From positions 1 to 64,000 of the forward strand of contig CAMFHE010000017.1 in assembly GCA_945952045.1 (NCBI GenBank): 64,000 nt of DNA, written 5' to 3'. Position 1 is the stretch's first letter. The number at the start of each line of letters is the position of its first letter. Shown here one piece after another: positions 42,606 to 51,833 of this stretch. The stretch is from an uncultured Rhizobium sp. Lineage in GTDB: Bacteria > Pseudomonadota > Alphaproteobacteria > Rhizobiales > Rhizobiaceae. Made by a program: the position numbers and the translations under genes. The notes under the pieces are model-generated. The model did not search any database. It saw nothing but the letters and a program-made list of their open reading frames with translations, and had not been told where the DNA came from.

Positions 42606-43697
42606 TCATGGGCCACGATCGCCCGTAAGCAGATCGATTAGCGCGGGATTTATGTAGAGGTTTTCGCGACCGGCCTTTACCTCTCTCAGGAGACCGTCCT
42701 CGACAAGAGCTTTGAGATAGACCGACGCGGCCTGGCGCTTTGCGATGCCAGCTGAGACAAGGTCACCGATCCGGCAATAGGGATTGACGAAAATTACCTC
42801 GGCGAGTTCCCGAGAATAGATCTTGGGGAGATCGTGGCGAATCCGACCTCCGGTTTCGTCAAGAAGGTCACGGATCGCATGAATCTTCGCGCTCGACCAC
42901 AAGGCGGTTTCGCGGATGCCCTCCAGCATGTAGAGGATCCAGTCTTCCCACGCGGCGTCGGTCGTAACCCGCAGCAGCCGATCATAGTAGGCGCGCTTAC
43001 TGCCGATGATATAGCGGCTCAGGTAGAGTACCGGAATGTCAAGAAGCCCCTTGTCGACGAGATAGAGCAGGTTCAGCACCCTGCCGGTGCGGCCGTTGCC
43101 ATCGGTGAATGGATGGATCGCCTCGAACTGGTAGTGCATGACGGCGAGCCGGATCAGTGGATCGATGTCCTCGGCTTCGTGAATATACCGCTCCCAATTG
43201 GAAAGCTTGTCCAGGAGCACGGTGCGACCTTCCGGCGGCGTGTAGATCACCTCTCCAGTCGCGTCGTTGAGCAAAGCGGTTCCAGGCGTCGCCCTGATGT
43301 CGAGTTCGATGCCTTTGATAGTCCGGCACACTGCCACGGCCATAGCGGTCGACACCGGCCGCTCGCTCAGCATGGCGAAACCTTGATGAAGGGCCGTGCG
43401 ATAGCGTAGCGCTTCTTTCGTTGCCGAATCCGGAGAGTTCCCAGCTTCATTGGCGAACTGGAAGAGACGATCGGTTGTCGTGACGATGTTCTCGATCTCC
43501 GAGCTTGCCTGCGCCTCGAGGAGCGGGATCGAGTTGATCAGCACTGATTGATTTGGAATGAGCCGTCCGGAGGCCTTCAATTCAGCGAGCGCCGCACGTG
43601 CCTCGATGCAGGCTTTCAGCACAGCCTTGGTTTCGATCTCCTGTGACGGCGGGAGAACCGGCAGATCGTTGAAAGCGCGATCAGGTTGAAACGTCAT
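42606..43697 (-). CDS. Fic-domain protein (AMPylase-type)
   Basis: A 363-residue protein with the complete Fic motif HPFTDGNGRTGR near residue 205, expected to transfer AMP (or another nucleotide moiety) to target proteins. The inhibitory motif SxxxEN is visible upstream (SSEIENI near residue 63), so it is a class II Fic protein regulated from its own N-terminus. The C-terminus has a winged-helix domain (GDLVSAGIAKRQAASVYLKALVEDGLLREV). Members of this group often regulate their own genes. The start MTFQPDRAFNDLP is the family N-terminus; upstream in-frame ATGs overlap the repeat-rich promoter. Confidence 0.9.
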   Translation of the reverse strand: MTFQPDRAFNDLPVLPPSQEIETKAVLKACIEARAALAELKASGRLIPNQSVLINSIPLLEAQASSEIENIVTTTDRLFQFANEAGNSPDSATKEALRYRTALHQGFAMLSERPVSTAMAVAVCRTIKGIELDIRATPGTALLNDATGEVIYTPPEGRTVLLDKLSNWERYIHEAEDIDPLIRLAVMHYQFEAIHPFTDGNGRTGRVLNLLYLVDKGLLDIPVLYLSRYIIGSKRAYYDRLLRVTTDAAWEDWILYMLEGIRETALWSSAKIHAIRDLLDETGGRIRHDLPKIYSRELAEVIFVNPYCRIGDLVSAGIAKRQAASVYLKALVEDGLLREVKAGRENLYINPALIDLLTGDRGP

Positions 43698-43733
43698 GCG
43701 GGAACAGCCTTTTCCGGCTGGTATTGGCGCCGG

Positions 43734-43796
43734 ATATGTCGACGGCGACGACATGTCGCCAGAATATGTCGATGGAATCAAAATTTATCGACATAT
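43734..43796. promoter_or_regulatory. Repeat-rich promoter region upstream of the Fic gene
   Basis: ATATGTCGA occurs twice as a direct repeat 30 bases apart (43734-43742 and 43764-43772), once degenerate between them (ACATGTCGC, 43751-43759), and once inverted (TCGACATAT, 43788-43796). The array lies just upstream of the Fic start. It is probably an operator, possibly for the winged helix in the Fic protein itself. Confidence 0.6.
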
Positions 43797-44049
43797 GACA
43801 TCGTCAGCAAGACCCTTGTTCAAAGAGAGCGTACGAAGACAACCGAACGTTTGTAAGCGTCTCTCGTACGTAGTTTTCTCGCGACGGCGCAGCGAGAGGT
43901 CGGAAATCCCGGAGGATTCGGTTCATCCGGCTGCCGGAGGCGGCATCCTTTAGGGGAGGGGAAATGCAGGATACCCTTCCGAGGCCGAATTGAGTTGGAC
44001 GAACAGGTGCATGGCGATAAACCGGTCCATGCACAGGGATGGATTTCGG

Positions 44050-44397
44050 ATGAGCTGGAAACTGAAGCGCGTCAGGCAGTGTGAAAAATGCCCTTGGAAG
44101 GTCTCCACGAACCCGCATGGCATTCCGGACGGATACAGCGAGGCACTGCATCGCTCTCTCGCGAGCACCATCGCCGAGCCCGGATCGCTGGTCGGTACGG
44201 GCCGCGCCATGGCCTGCCACGAACATCCTCAGGGACAGGAAGCCCACTGCGTCGGCTGGCTGATGAATCAGATCGGGCCGGGCAACAACATCCCGTTACG
44301 TCTTCAAATCAGATCCTGTGAAAACATCGACGCCGTTATGCTTGACGGTCCGCAGCACGAGCGGCTTGAGGAGACCCTGCCGAAAGAGACGGCCTGA
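44050..44397 (+). CDS. DUF6283-like cysteine-containing protein
   Basis: A 115-residue protein of unknown function. The sequence RQCEKCPWKVSTNPHGIPDGYSEALHRSLASTIAEPGSL and MACHEHPQGQEAHCVGWLMNQIGPGNNIPLRLQ matches a small family (DUF6283). Two CxxC/HxxC-like groups (CEKC and CHEH ... HC) are consistent with a zinc or iron-sulfur site. In-frame ATGs up to 60 bases upstream exist; the one used gives MSWKLKRVRQCEKC. It lies between the Fic gene and the integrase, and converges with the latter. Its family is scattered on plasmids and prophage regions. Confidence 0.75.
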   Translation: MSWKLKRVRQCEKCPWKVSTNPHGIPDGYSEALHRSLASTIAEPGSLVGTGRAMACHEHPQGQEAHCVGWLMNQIGPGNNIPLRLQIRSCENIDAVMLDGPQHERLEETLPKETA

Positions 44398-44451
44398 TAG
44401 CGGGGGAGGGGGAAGGTGGTGATCCTTGGACTCTCAGTCGACGGGGACCGT

Positions 44452-45606
44452 TCAAAGCCCGGCCGCCTTGGTGAGGTTGACGCGGAACCGGTCGCGCCGG
44501 CGTTGGTAACGGCGGGTCATCTCGGCGCTGCTGTGACCGAGTTGCTTTTGCACATACCGTTCGTCGACCTCGGCCGAGGACGCAAGACCGGCGCGCAGCG
44601 AGTGACCGGCGAATTTTTGCCCACGCTCGGCTTCGGATAGGTCGCCGCGCACGCCAGCGGCGAGTGCCGTCTTCTTGACGAGGCGCGCCACCTCCTGGTC
44701 GTTCAGGCGATCCGGCCCGACGTTCTTGCCCTGGCCGGTCACGCGGCGGAAGAGGGGGCCTTTGGCGAGCCTTGCAAAACGGATCCAACTCTCGAGCGCG
44801 GCGATAGGGCAGGTGGCGTCGGACGAGCCGCGGCCGATCTCGACCTCGCGCCAGCCGGACTTGCCGCGCAGCGTCAGCAACGCGCCCTTGTCGAATATCT
44901 CGACCCAGCCGCGCCCGTCGTCCGTCTGGTCGCGACCAAGGTCGAGACCGGTGATCTCCGAGCGGCGCAGGCCGCCGGCAAAGCCGATCAGCAGCATTGC
45001 CCGGTCGCGGATACCGCGCAGGCTACCCCGATCGAGCGTCTCCAGCATGGCGATCAGGTCTTCGGGCAGGATCGCCTCCTTCTGGCGCGGCGGCGCGGCA
45101 TGCCGGTTGCGGATGCCGGCCATCACGGTGGCGATCGCCCGGTCCTTGCGATCCAGCGGCGTGCCGCGCTGAGAACAATTCCAGCCGATGGCGGCCAAGC
45201 GCCGCTCGATGGTCGAGACGCTGTTCGGTCGGCCGCCGCGCTCCGCTGTCCCGGCGGCGCAGGCGGTGATGTAGAGACCGACGACCTGCGGATCCGGGGG
45301 GAGGGGCGAGAGGTTCTGCCGCCGGCACCAGGCGGCAAAGTGTTTCCAGTCGGAGGCATAGGCCTTTCGCGTGTTCGCGGCGCTGGCCGCCTCGACATAA
45401 TCGCGCGCCCGGTCGGCGAGCTGCACCAGATGCGCCGGCAGAGCTCTGCCTGCTTCAGGAGCAGGGGAGGGGAGGCCGGCATCGACCGTCGCGCTGCCGG
45501 CCGATGCCGGCGGCGCGGAAGTATCAACGCCGGCGACCGTGCTGCCAGACGGAGCAGGGGTCTTTTCCGAGTGATTTTCGCTGTTTTGCTCGGTGATTCG
45601 GCGCAT
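44452..45606 (-). CDS. Tyrosine recombinase/integrase
   Basis: A 384-residue site-specific recombinase. The SAM-like core-binding domain (residues 65-160, AASAANTRKAYASDWKHFAAWC) and the catalytic domain are complete. The catalytic residues are visible: Arg in GGLRRSEITGLDLG, Lys in LRGKSG, HxxR as GHSLRAG, His in LGHSS and Tyr in RRYQRR. The N-terminal 55 residues are a Pro/Ala/Ser-rich linker. It is divergent from a DUF1403-ScpB pair. A decayed relative lies 5 kb to the left. No attachment sites could be assigned. Confidence 0.92.
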   Translation of the reverse strand: MRRITEQNSENHSEKTPAPSGSTVAGVDTSAPPASAGSATVDAGLPSPAPEAGRALPAHLVQLADRARDYVEAASAANTRKAYASDWKHFAAWCRRQNLSPLPPDPQVVGLYITACAAGTAERGGRPNSVSTIERRLAAIGWNCSQRGTPLDRKDRAIATVMAGIRNRHAAPPRQKEAILPEDLIAMLETLDRGSLRGIRDRAMLLIGFAGGLRRSEITGLDLGRDQTDDGRGWVEIFDKGALLTLRGKSGWREVEIGRGSSDATCPIAALESWIRFARLAKGPLFRRVTGQGKNVGPDRLNDQEVARLVKKTALAAGVRGDLSEAERGQKFAGHSLRAGLASSAEVDERYVQKQLGHSSAEMTRRYQRRRDRFRVNLTKAAGL

Positions 45607-45629
45607 TTCTCTATAATGACAGAAATGAA

Positions 45630-45648
45630 CGATAATGCAAACTTATCG
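45630..45648. promoter_or_regulatory. Inverted repeat in the integrase/DUF1403 divergent gap
   Basis: CGATAA-TGCAAAC-TTATCG is a 6-base perfect dyad, 23 bases from the recombinase start, in an AT-rich segment. Further TTAT/ATAA words flank it. It may be an operator or a recombinase arm site. Confidence 0.4.
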
Positions 45649-45718
45649 GTCGTTATATGGTAAAGACGGGGCGTGCGGTTTAGCTCAAATATTGTAGCAC
45701 AAAGTGCGCTTATGCGAT

Positions 45719-46684
45719 ATGGTTGCGTCCATGGATTCGCCCGCTGACCAGCCCGCACCGTTCCTCGCGCGACCCGCAGTGTTGCCCGCCTGGGCGATGC
45801 CGCGCGGCCGCGAGCCGGACGATCTCGGCGCGGCGTTCGCCGCCGGCATAGCCTTGAAATCACTGGACGATCTCGTTTCCACCGCACCAATCTGGGCCGG
45901 CTGCTGGCGCTCCCGGCAGGCCCTGAAATGCGCCGCCGCCGCCGTCCGGCTGATGGGCCGCGAGGAGGATGAAGCTGAGCTGCGCGACGCCGTTCTCCTT
46001 ACCGCGCCCGGCGGTGATCCGGGACCGGCCGGAAGGGTGTTTTTGGCCTTCGAAAGGTGTTCCGCGCGAAAACCCGCCTTCTCCTCGAAGGCCGTGGCCG
46101 AACTCGCCGATCTTCTCGGCCTTGCCTGGGACGCCCGGCTCGCCGCGGCGGTCGATCACGCCGACGATGCGCTCCAATCCGCCCGCCCCGCCCCGTTCGC
46201 CGCTGCGGACCTGGTGAGCGCCATCCATGTCGAGCGGCCGGACGCCGAGCCGCTGGCCTGGTTGCTCGCCGATATGCTGCTCGCGGCGAAGCTGAGATGG
46301 CCCCGTCCCGTGCCGTTGTTGATGGCGGAGCGCTACGGAGCGGCCTTGAAGACGCTCGGCGGCCGCGGTCGCGTGCGCCCCGGCGAGTCTGCCTTCCCCC
46401 GTGCCGTGTGCCTTGCGCTGGTCGAGGGGACGGTCGCGGCCCTCCGCGCCGCCGGCGAGATCGCCCGGCGCGCCGATGCGCTGCTTGCCGTCGCACCGAA
46501 GCTGCGCACCAAGGGGGCAGGGGAGGTGATCCGGAAGTTGCTTGATGCGGACGCGGTGGCTTCCGTCGCCCCGGGCGGCAACCTGTCGCGCTGGGCCGCC
46601 AACCGGCTGTTCGATCGACTGGCGGGCGGCGGCGCGGTGCGCGAACTATCCGGCCGCACGTCCTTTCGGATCTTCGGACTATGA
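45719..46684 (+). CDS. DUF1403 family protein
   Basis: A protein of about 321 residues, Ala-rich and mostly helical, of the DUF1403 family: [72 protein letters not shown]. Members recur in rhizobia beside a tyrosine recombinase and a ScpB-like gene. Function unknown; an accessory role in recombination or in element maintenance is inference. Several ATG codons within 27 bases could start it; the family N-terminus favours the later ones. It overlaps the ScpB-like gene by four bases. Confidence 0.8.
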   Translation: MVASMDSPADQPAPFLARPAVLPAWAMPRGREPDDLGAAFAAGIALKSLDDLVSTAPIWAGCWRSRQALKCAAAAVRLMGREEDEAELRDAVLLTAPGGDPGPAGRVFLAFERCSARKPAFSSKAVAELADLLGLAWDARLAAAVDHADDALQSARPAPFAAADLVSAIHVERPDAEPLAWLLADMLLAAKLRWPRPVPLLMAERYGAALKTLGGRGRVRPGESAFPRAVCLALVEGTVAALRAAGEIARRADALLAVAPKLRTKGAGEVIRKLLDADAVASVAPGGNLSRWAANRLFDRLAGGGAVRELSGRTSFRIFGL

Positions 46685-47367
46685 CCGGGCGGGGAACGAC
46701 CAGAGCGTCTCGAGGTCGGGCGCGAGCCTCGAAAGAGGACGTGCTGTTCGATCGCGAACTGGTCGATTTGCCGCCGGCGCTGCGCTGGCGCGAATGGATG
46801 ATGCGGGTCGAGGCCGTGATGTTCGCGTCGGGGGAGCCCGTTACCCGCGAGACGCTGGCGCGCGTCGTCGGTCCGGATTGCAGCATCGACCTGCTGATCG
46901 ACGATCTTCAGGCTGAGCTGCACAACCGGCCCTATGAGATCGTTGCCGTCGCCGGCGGCTGGCAACACCGAAGCCGTTCGGCTTACGCATCCGCGATCCG
47001 GGCATCGCAGGCGCCGACGGGGGGGCCAGCGTCGGCGCTGTCCGAGTTCGATGCGATGGTGCTGACGGCGATCGCCTATTTCCAGCCGGTTACTCGCGGC
47101 GAGCTTTCCAAGATCTTCGGCAAGGAGGTCAGCCGCGACACGATCGCCGGCCTGCGCAATGCCAATTTTCTTGCTTCCGGCCCGCGAAGCCCGACGCCGG
47201 GGGCGCCTTACACGTACGTAACCACGAAGCAATTCCTGTCAGCCTTCGGTATGCAGACGCTCCGCGATCTGCCAGACATCGAGGCGTTGGAGGATGCCGG
47301 GCTTCTGGTTCGAGAGGGGGTAAAGGAAGACACCTTGGCGCTGGACGAAGGCGGGGTTGAGGAGTGA
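46681..47367 (+). CDS. scpB: ScpB-like protein (SMC-kleisin accessory type)
   Basis: A 228-residue protein with two winged-helix domains: [22 protein letters not shown] ... [15 protein letters not shown], then [40 protein letters not shown]. This matches the chromosome-condensation protein ScpB, which works with SMC and ScpA. Neither partner is encoded nearby, so this is an orphan accessory copy, translationally coupled to DUF1403. It may act on plasmid DNA or on the recombination complex of the neighbouring integrase; that is inference. Confidence 0.85.
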   Translation: MTGRGTTRASRGRARASKEDVLFDRELVDLPPALRWREWMMRVEAVMFASGEPVTRETLARVVGPDCSIDLLIDDLQAELHNRPYEIVAVAGGWQHRSRSAYASAIRASQAPTGGPASALSEFDAMVLTAIAYFQPVTRGELSKIFGKEVSRDTIAGLRNANFLASGPRSPTPGAPYTYVTTKQFLSAFGMQTLRDLPDIEALEDAGLLVREGVKEDTLALDEGGVEE

Positions 47368-47373
47368 GAGCGG

Positions 47374-50352
47374 CTATCGCTCAAGTCTCACACGCAGACG
47401 CCTTGCCCGCTCGCGGAACGCTTCCTCGCCACCCTCGAGAATATCGCACACAGCTTTTCGTATTTCCGCATTTTCCAGCCCACCAGCCTTGTAGCTAATC
47501 GGCGGGAGCCCGCCAGCGGGATGGGGCCCTGCGTCGGCGACGATGATCTGGTCCGCGTCTGTGTTGATGACGAGGTTTGCGTTATGCGTAACCATGATGA
47601 CCTGACGCTTGGACTTCGCCGCGATGAATAATGAGACCAATTCCTCGAATACCGACTTTGGATCAAGATTCTCCTCCGGCTGATCGATGATGAGCGGCCT
47701 GTCGTCTGCATCGTCGAGAGCCAGATAGAGGAGCAGCAGCACGATGCCGCGCGTCCCGGGCGATAGCTTTCGGATGTCTATGCCGTCGTAGACAATCTCG
47801 TAGCGGACCGAGATATGGCTAGTGTCGAAAAGCCAGTGCGCGAATTGCTTCAGCCAACCTCGAAACTCCGCTTGCTGGTTTTGGCCATAGGGTGCCTGAC
47901 TGATTAGGTCGCGCATGTATTTCGTAATGAACGCCTCCATGGCCACCTGGACGTCGGCAGCAGAGCCCGTTTCCCACGCCGGGCGCAGAGCCGTGTCCGC
48001 CAGACCGATCAGGGCGCCGCGCCCTTGAAAAGGACCGGCTTTGCGACGATCGAGAAGGTTCTCCTCGGCGATTGTTCCCCACGCCGCGACATCTACCACG
48101 CGCCTGACGGAAAAACCGAGCTTCCGAAGCGTTCCGCTCGAAGCAGCCAGACGCGCCATAAGCGGAGCATAGAGGTCGGCCAATGCCGCCTGCTCGTTTA
48201 TGATTGCCTGGAAAACCCGGCCATAGGCTCCATTGCGTTCGGCCTGCAGGTCTTTTCTGCGTGCGGCAGCCCCCTGGGCATCGGTCAGACGTGTTTGAAG
48301 CGTCTGAAGCGCTGCGTTCTCCTGAGCGATACGCTGAGAAAGGGTGGCATACTGATTCCGAACAATGTTGTCCGCGCTGACCAGCGCCTCCAGTCGCGTC
48401 ATCTCCGCCACGAGGGTATTCAGTGTCAGGTTTGTGAGGTCGGTACTGTCGGGAAAGAGAGGTGTGTTCGGCTCTCCGGGCGGTACGGGTGTGCCGGTAA
48501 GGGCAGCGATTTGTTGATCAGCCCAGGTGACATAGCTAGCAAGGCTGGCATCGACTGGTCCCTTGTAGATCAGCAGGAATTCATCCCATTGTTGTGGGTT
48601 AAGGCCGCTTTGCTGATGCCGCTCGATTGCCTGGCGCAGCAACTCGGGCGCCTTCGTGGCGCGTGTGCTTGCCACCTCGTCCTGCAACGCAAGAAATGTC
48701 CGGCGCTGGTTGCCATAAGCCTGGATCGTGGCCCGAAGCGCCTGGACTGCCTGACCGAGTTGTGTGTGTCGATTAGCCTGCGCCTCGGTACCTTTGACCA
48801 CTAATTTGGCCAGGTCCTCGCGATAGCTTTTGATTTGCCCCGCCTTCTGGGCGACCTGAAGCGAAAGGCTGGCGACCGAAGCTTCTTTCTCGATTTCGGT
48901 TGCAATGCGATCCGATATATCGGCAATCGCATCGACTTCACGCACCCGCGCCTGCTGAAAACGTGCTGTGCGGAAGCCGCGCAACTCATGGAAATCGATC
49001 GCGCCGTCTCGACTATCCTGAGGGTGAGCGTCGTAGATAACACGCTCGATCTCCGCGATAAGGCCGTCGGAGACGCCCCCAGACGAACAAAGCTCTTCCA
49101 CGAATTGCTGAGAAAGGTAGCGCGCGCGAGGGAAGGCTAGGTGCCCGTTCGCGTCCCGCCCGTCTAGAAAGCGCGTAACAGATGCCCCGCCACCCCAGCT
49201 TAGCGTCGTCGTCGCATTCCCCAAAAGCCTGCGCGCTCGCACCAAGAAGGAAGGGCTGATGCTTTCGCTCGCGTTCCATGCAGCTGGCGTGATAGCATCG
49301 CATCCGGCTGCAATCACATCGGCAAGTGCCGTCTTCCCTGACCCACGCGCGCCAATGATCGCCACAAGGCCGGGGTTGAGCGGTATCACGGGGGTTATCG
49401 TCCAATCGCCTTCAGCGATTTCTACGTTGGATATGACCTGCGATGGCATCGCCGTGCGCGGCGGTTCACTGCCGACGTAAGCGCGACCCTCGGGATCAAT
49501 GCAAGCCTGACGCAGGGCGTCGAACTCCAAACCTCCCTTGATCCACGAGAAGCGGTCTTCGACGGGTTGGCCAACGGTCTTCTGGTCATGAGCGTCACTC
49601 CCATGTAGGCAGGGCTTGCAGCCCTCGTAGCGCTCCTTGAGTTCTTCAAGCGTGACACCGCGGCGTCCCGCCCAGAATTCCCTCTGCGCGGGGCTACTCG
49701 AAAAGATAATGTGGGCGAACTTCTCAATCTCCTGGCGCATGGTCGCATCAGCGGCTTGGCGCAGGCCGGAAGTGCCGTCGCCAGCTGCGCCCGCGACGGC
49801 AACAAGAATGTTATTTTTTGCCCACACGCTTTCACGCGTGACGCGGCGGAGCTGGTCGAAGTTGACCTTGAATTGCGTGGCGCCGTGGGCCAGCGCCGCG
49901 CGATCATCAACGATGCTGCTGTCCGCTTTCTTCCCGAGTGAAATCAGATCTGCACGCGTGCAGTTGAATGTGTCCCCATGAGCCTGAAATTGTAGGCGTT
50001 GCAGAATGCGGTGCAGTTCCGCGAGGTGGTTCGGGTCCTCGGGACTGACAAGCAGGTGAAGATTGACGAAACCGGTTTTCGCGGCAACGTCCAACCGTAA
50101 TTCGACATTGGGAAAGATCAGTTGAACATGGGGCAGACGTCCGGCCGCCTTCTGCTTCAGGACGCTCTCGTAGGTGTCGGTGAGATAGTAGTCGGTGACG
50201 GCGAAGGCTTCGATCTTCGGCGACGCAGCCTCGAGCGACGATATGTAAGCGTTCCAGGCGTCGTCGCCCACACCGAACTGATTGTTAAGGACCGTGCCAG
50301 GCGCATGGATGTGCGGTTCCCAACGTCGCCACTGTGAGCCTCTACCGATCAT
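47374..50352 (-). CDS. PHP-domain plus ABC-type ATPase protein (TrlF-like)
   Basis: A 992-residue two-part protein. The N-terminal 280 residues form a PHP-type metallo-phosphoesterase domain: WEPHIHAPG (HxH), AVTDYY, NVELRL, NLHLLVSP and CLHGSDAHD. The second part is an SMC/RecF-like ATPase with Walker A GARGSGKTAL near residue 340, a long coiled-coil (about 480-720), the signature LSPGTRGIVLLLLYLA, Walker B PLIIDQPEENLD and the His loop VMVTHNANL. This architecture is annotated as TrlF-like and occurs in putative RNA/DNA repair or defence loci. All catalytic motifs are intact. It lies at the end of a leftward operon, with a 102-base gap in front that could hold its own promoter. Confidence 0.88.
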   Translation of the reverse strand: MIGRGSQWRRWEPHIHAPGTVLNNQFGVGDDAWNAYISSLEAASPKIEAFAVTDYYLTDTYESVLKQKAAGRLPHVQLIFPNVELRLDVAAKTGFVNLHLLVSPEDPNHLAELHRILQRLQFQAHGDTFNCTRADLISLGKKADSSIVDDRAALAHGATQFKVNFDQLRRVTRESVWAKNNILVAVAGAAGDGTSGLRQAADATMRQEIEKFAHIIFSSSPAQREFWAGRRGVTLEELKERYEGCKPCLHGSDAHDQKTVGQPVEDRFSWIKGGLEFDALRQACIDPEGRAYVGSEPPRTAMPSQVISNVEIAEGDWTITPVIPLNPGLVAIIGARGSGKTALADVIAAGCDAITPAAWNASESISPSFLVRARRLLGNATTTLSWGGGASVTRFLDGRDANGHLAFPRARYLSQQFVEELCSSGGVSDGLIAEIERVIYDAHPQDSRDGAIDFHELRGFRTARFQQARVREVDAIADISDRIATEIEKEASVASLSLQVAQKAGQIKSYREDLAKLVVKGTEAQANRHTQLGQAVQALRATIQAYGNQRRTFLALQDEVASTRATKAPELLRQAIERHQQSGLNPQQWDEFLLIYKGPVDASLASYVTWADQQIAALTGTPVPPGEPNTPLFPDSTDLTNLTLNTLVAEMTRLEALVSADNIVRNQYATLSQRIAQENAALQTLQTRLTDAQGAAARRKDLQAERNGAYGRVFQAIINEQAALADLYAPLMARLAASSGTLRKLGFSVRRVVDVAAWGTIAEENLLDRRKAGPFQGRGALIGLADTALRPAWETGSAADVQVAMEAFITKYMRDLISQAPYGQNQQAEFRGWLKQFAHWLFDTSHISVRYEIVYDGIDIRKLSPGTRGIVLLLLYLALDDADDRPLIIDQPEENLDPKSVFEELVSLFIAAKSKRQVIMVTHNANLVINTDADQIIVADAGPHPAGGLPPISYKAGGLENAEIRKAVCDILEGGEEAFRERARRLRVRLER

Positions 50353-50454
50353 CGCCCTTCGCTCCCCGCCAACGAATTGAATGCCCCATAATCTGGGATG
50401 TATAATTATTGAGTATCAGGTCATTGCCAACCGATTGCTGTTTTTCCCGAAGTC

Positions 50455-51411
50455 TCATTCCTCCGCTTTGTCGAGGTCTTCGAACATCTCAAACGCAGAA
50501 CGCGACCTGCGGGGCAGAGAGGCGGACAGCTCATCCGTGTCCAGAGCATATTTTTTCAGGCGAAAGGTCCCGAACATTTCACGCATTTCATAAAACCGGA
50601 CGGGACGGGCTCTGTTTGCAAGCGCCTGTACAATCGTGAACTTGACGGTCGCCTTACAGCGGATTCCGAAAATCACCTCTTCCAGTTCAAGTGGAGAATC
50701 CTGAACCCCCCTTTTCCCGACCAGCCGCCACTCCCGTTCGTAACGCCAACTCGCGGCCTTGCGAAGCAGCACGGCTTCGTCGACCCGACGTCTGGCCGAG
50801 GCATCATTCTCCATCGCGGCGACATCACTGGCCAACACTTTGCGGCTTCCGCCATATGCGATTTTATGAATGTTCGGCGCCGCCTCAGCTGGAACCGAAT
50901 AGGCGGCGCAAATCCCGTGATGCTGGTCGCCGTAGTGGCTCCACATCAAAGGGCATGTTGCCCTTGCGCCGAAGGAAACGATCCCACGGTCATAGCGACG
51001 CAAAAGCTCTGTCTCGAGATACCCTCGCAAGATCCACTGTAGCGGATCATCGACTTCGTAGCTGGGGTCCGTCGCATGGTAGCGAATATCTTCGAGAAGG
51101 CGGGCCGCCTCTTTATGACTATGCCGTGCAATATGCTCGATTGTCTTCGGACCGCGATACTTGAGCGATTTTGCCGCCGCCTGCATTTCGGCGAGCGCGC
51201 GCTGCTCACGCAGGCGGCTGAGTATACCTTCGAGTTGATCGTTGGGCAGGTTCGCATCGAGCGATGGGCGGCAATCAAGGGGATCATTGAAATCGCCGGG
51301 ATCAGAATAATAGAGTTCATCAGCCACGAGCATGTCGAGAAGGCGCGGGCTGAAAGCTCGGTACTTGTAGAGTAACCTCGGACGATTGGTCGGATCGGAC
51401 ATCGTTGTCAT
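50455..51411 (-). CDS. DUF2971 family protein
   Basis: A 318-residue protein with the DUF2971 layout: LYKYRAFSPRLLDMLVADELYYSDPGDFNDPLDCRP near the N-terminus, then ISFGARATCPLMWSHYGDQHHGICAAYSV and KAASWRYEREWRLVGKRG. These blocks (YKYR, FNDPLD, MWSHYG, WxxExEWR) are diagnostic. The biochemical activity is unknown; the family is common in mobile islands. It is 5 bases downstream of the DUF5615 gene, so probably co-transcribed with it, and upstream of the PHP-ATPase. An ATG three codons in is an alternative start. Confidence 0.88.
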   Translation of the reverse strand: MTTMSDPTNRPRLLYKYRAFSPRLLDMLVADELYYSDPGDFNDPLDCRPSLDANLPNDQLEGILSRLREQRALAEMQAAAKSLKYRGPKTIEHIARHSHKEAARLLEDIRYHATDPSYEVDDPLQWILRGYLETELLRRYDRGIVSFGARATCPLMWSHYGDQHHGICAAYSVPAEAAPNIHKIAYGGSRKVLASDVAAMENDASARRRVDEAVLLRKAASWRYEREWRLVGKRGVQDSPLELEEVIFGIRCKATVKFTIVQALANRARPVRFYEMREMFGTFRLKKYALDTDELSASLPRRSRSAFEMFEDLDKAEE

Positions 51412-51416
51412 GCTCT

Positions 51417-51833
51417 CTATTCCCTTGGTAGGGCGTAGCGAAGCACACGTAATTCGTCTTCGTCCGCAAGTGTCACTTCCAGCACCTGGTTGATCAGGTC
51501 CGGATCGGCCTCCAACTCCTCGAGCGCTTGCTCGAAGAGTTCGATCTGCATGTCTAGATCCATGCCGGGCGGGCCGTTCAGGCAGACCAGTCCGGCATGG
51601 ATCGCGACATCAGCATATTGCCCCTTCGAGCCGGGCGTGTCCGTCGGACCCCGAAAATCCACGGAGTTCTTGGTCACGAATGTCCAGTCGTCCTGAAGGA
51701 TAATCGATTTCAATTCCCAATCCTTTCGGCCGGCCAGACCCATCCAGACGATGTGGCTCGTTTCCCCATGACCCTTGCCTTTTGCGATTTTCGCAAGTTC
51801 GGGACTGAGGCACTCATCGATCAGGAATTTCAT
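51417..51833 (-). CDS. DUF5615 PIN-like protein (putative toxin)
   Basis: A 138-residue protein with the DUF5615/Mut7-C-like PIN fold: MKFLIDECLSPELAKIAKGKG holds the first acidic residues, and WTFVTKNSVDFRG the Asp in the centre. PIN-fold proteins are nucleases, and this subgroup is usually paired with a DUF433 protein as a toxin-antitoxin pair. It overlaps the DUF433 gene by four bases. A toxic activity has not been shown from sequence; the acidic pattern supports an RNase. A long acidic C-terminal tail (EALEELEADPDL) is visible. Confidence 0.8.
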   Translation of the reverse strand: MKFLIDECLSPELAKIAKGKGHGETSHIVWMGLAGRKDWELKSIILQDDWTFVTKNSVDFRGPTDTPGSKGQYADVAIHAGLVCLNGPPGMDLDMQIELFEQALEELEADPDLINQVLEVTLADEDELRVLRYALPRE

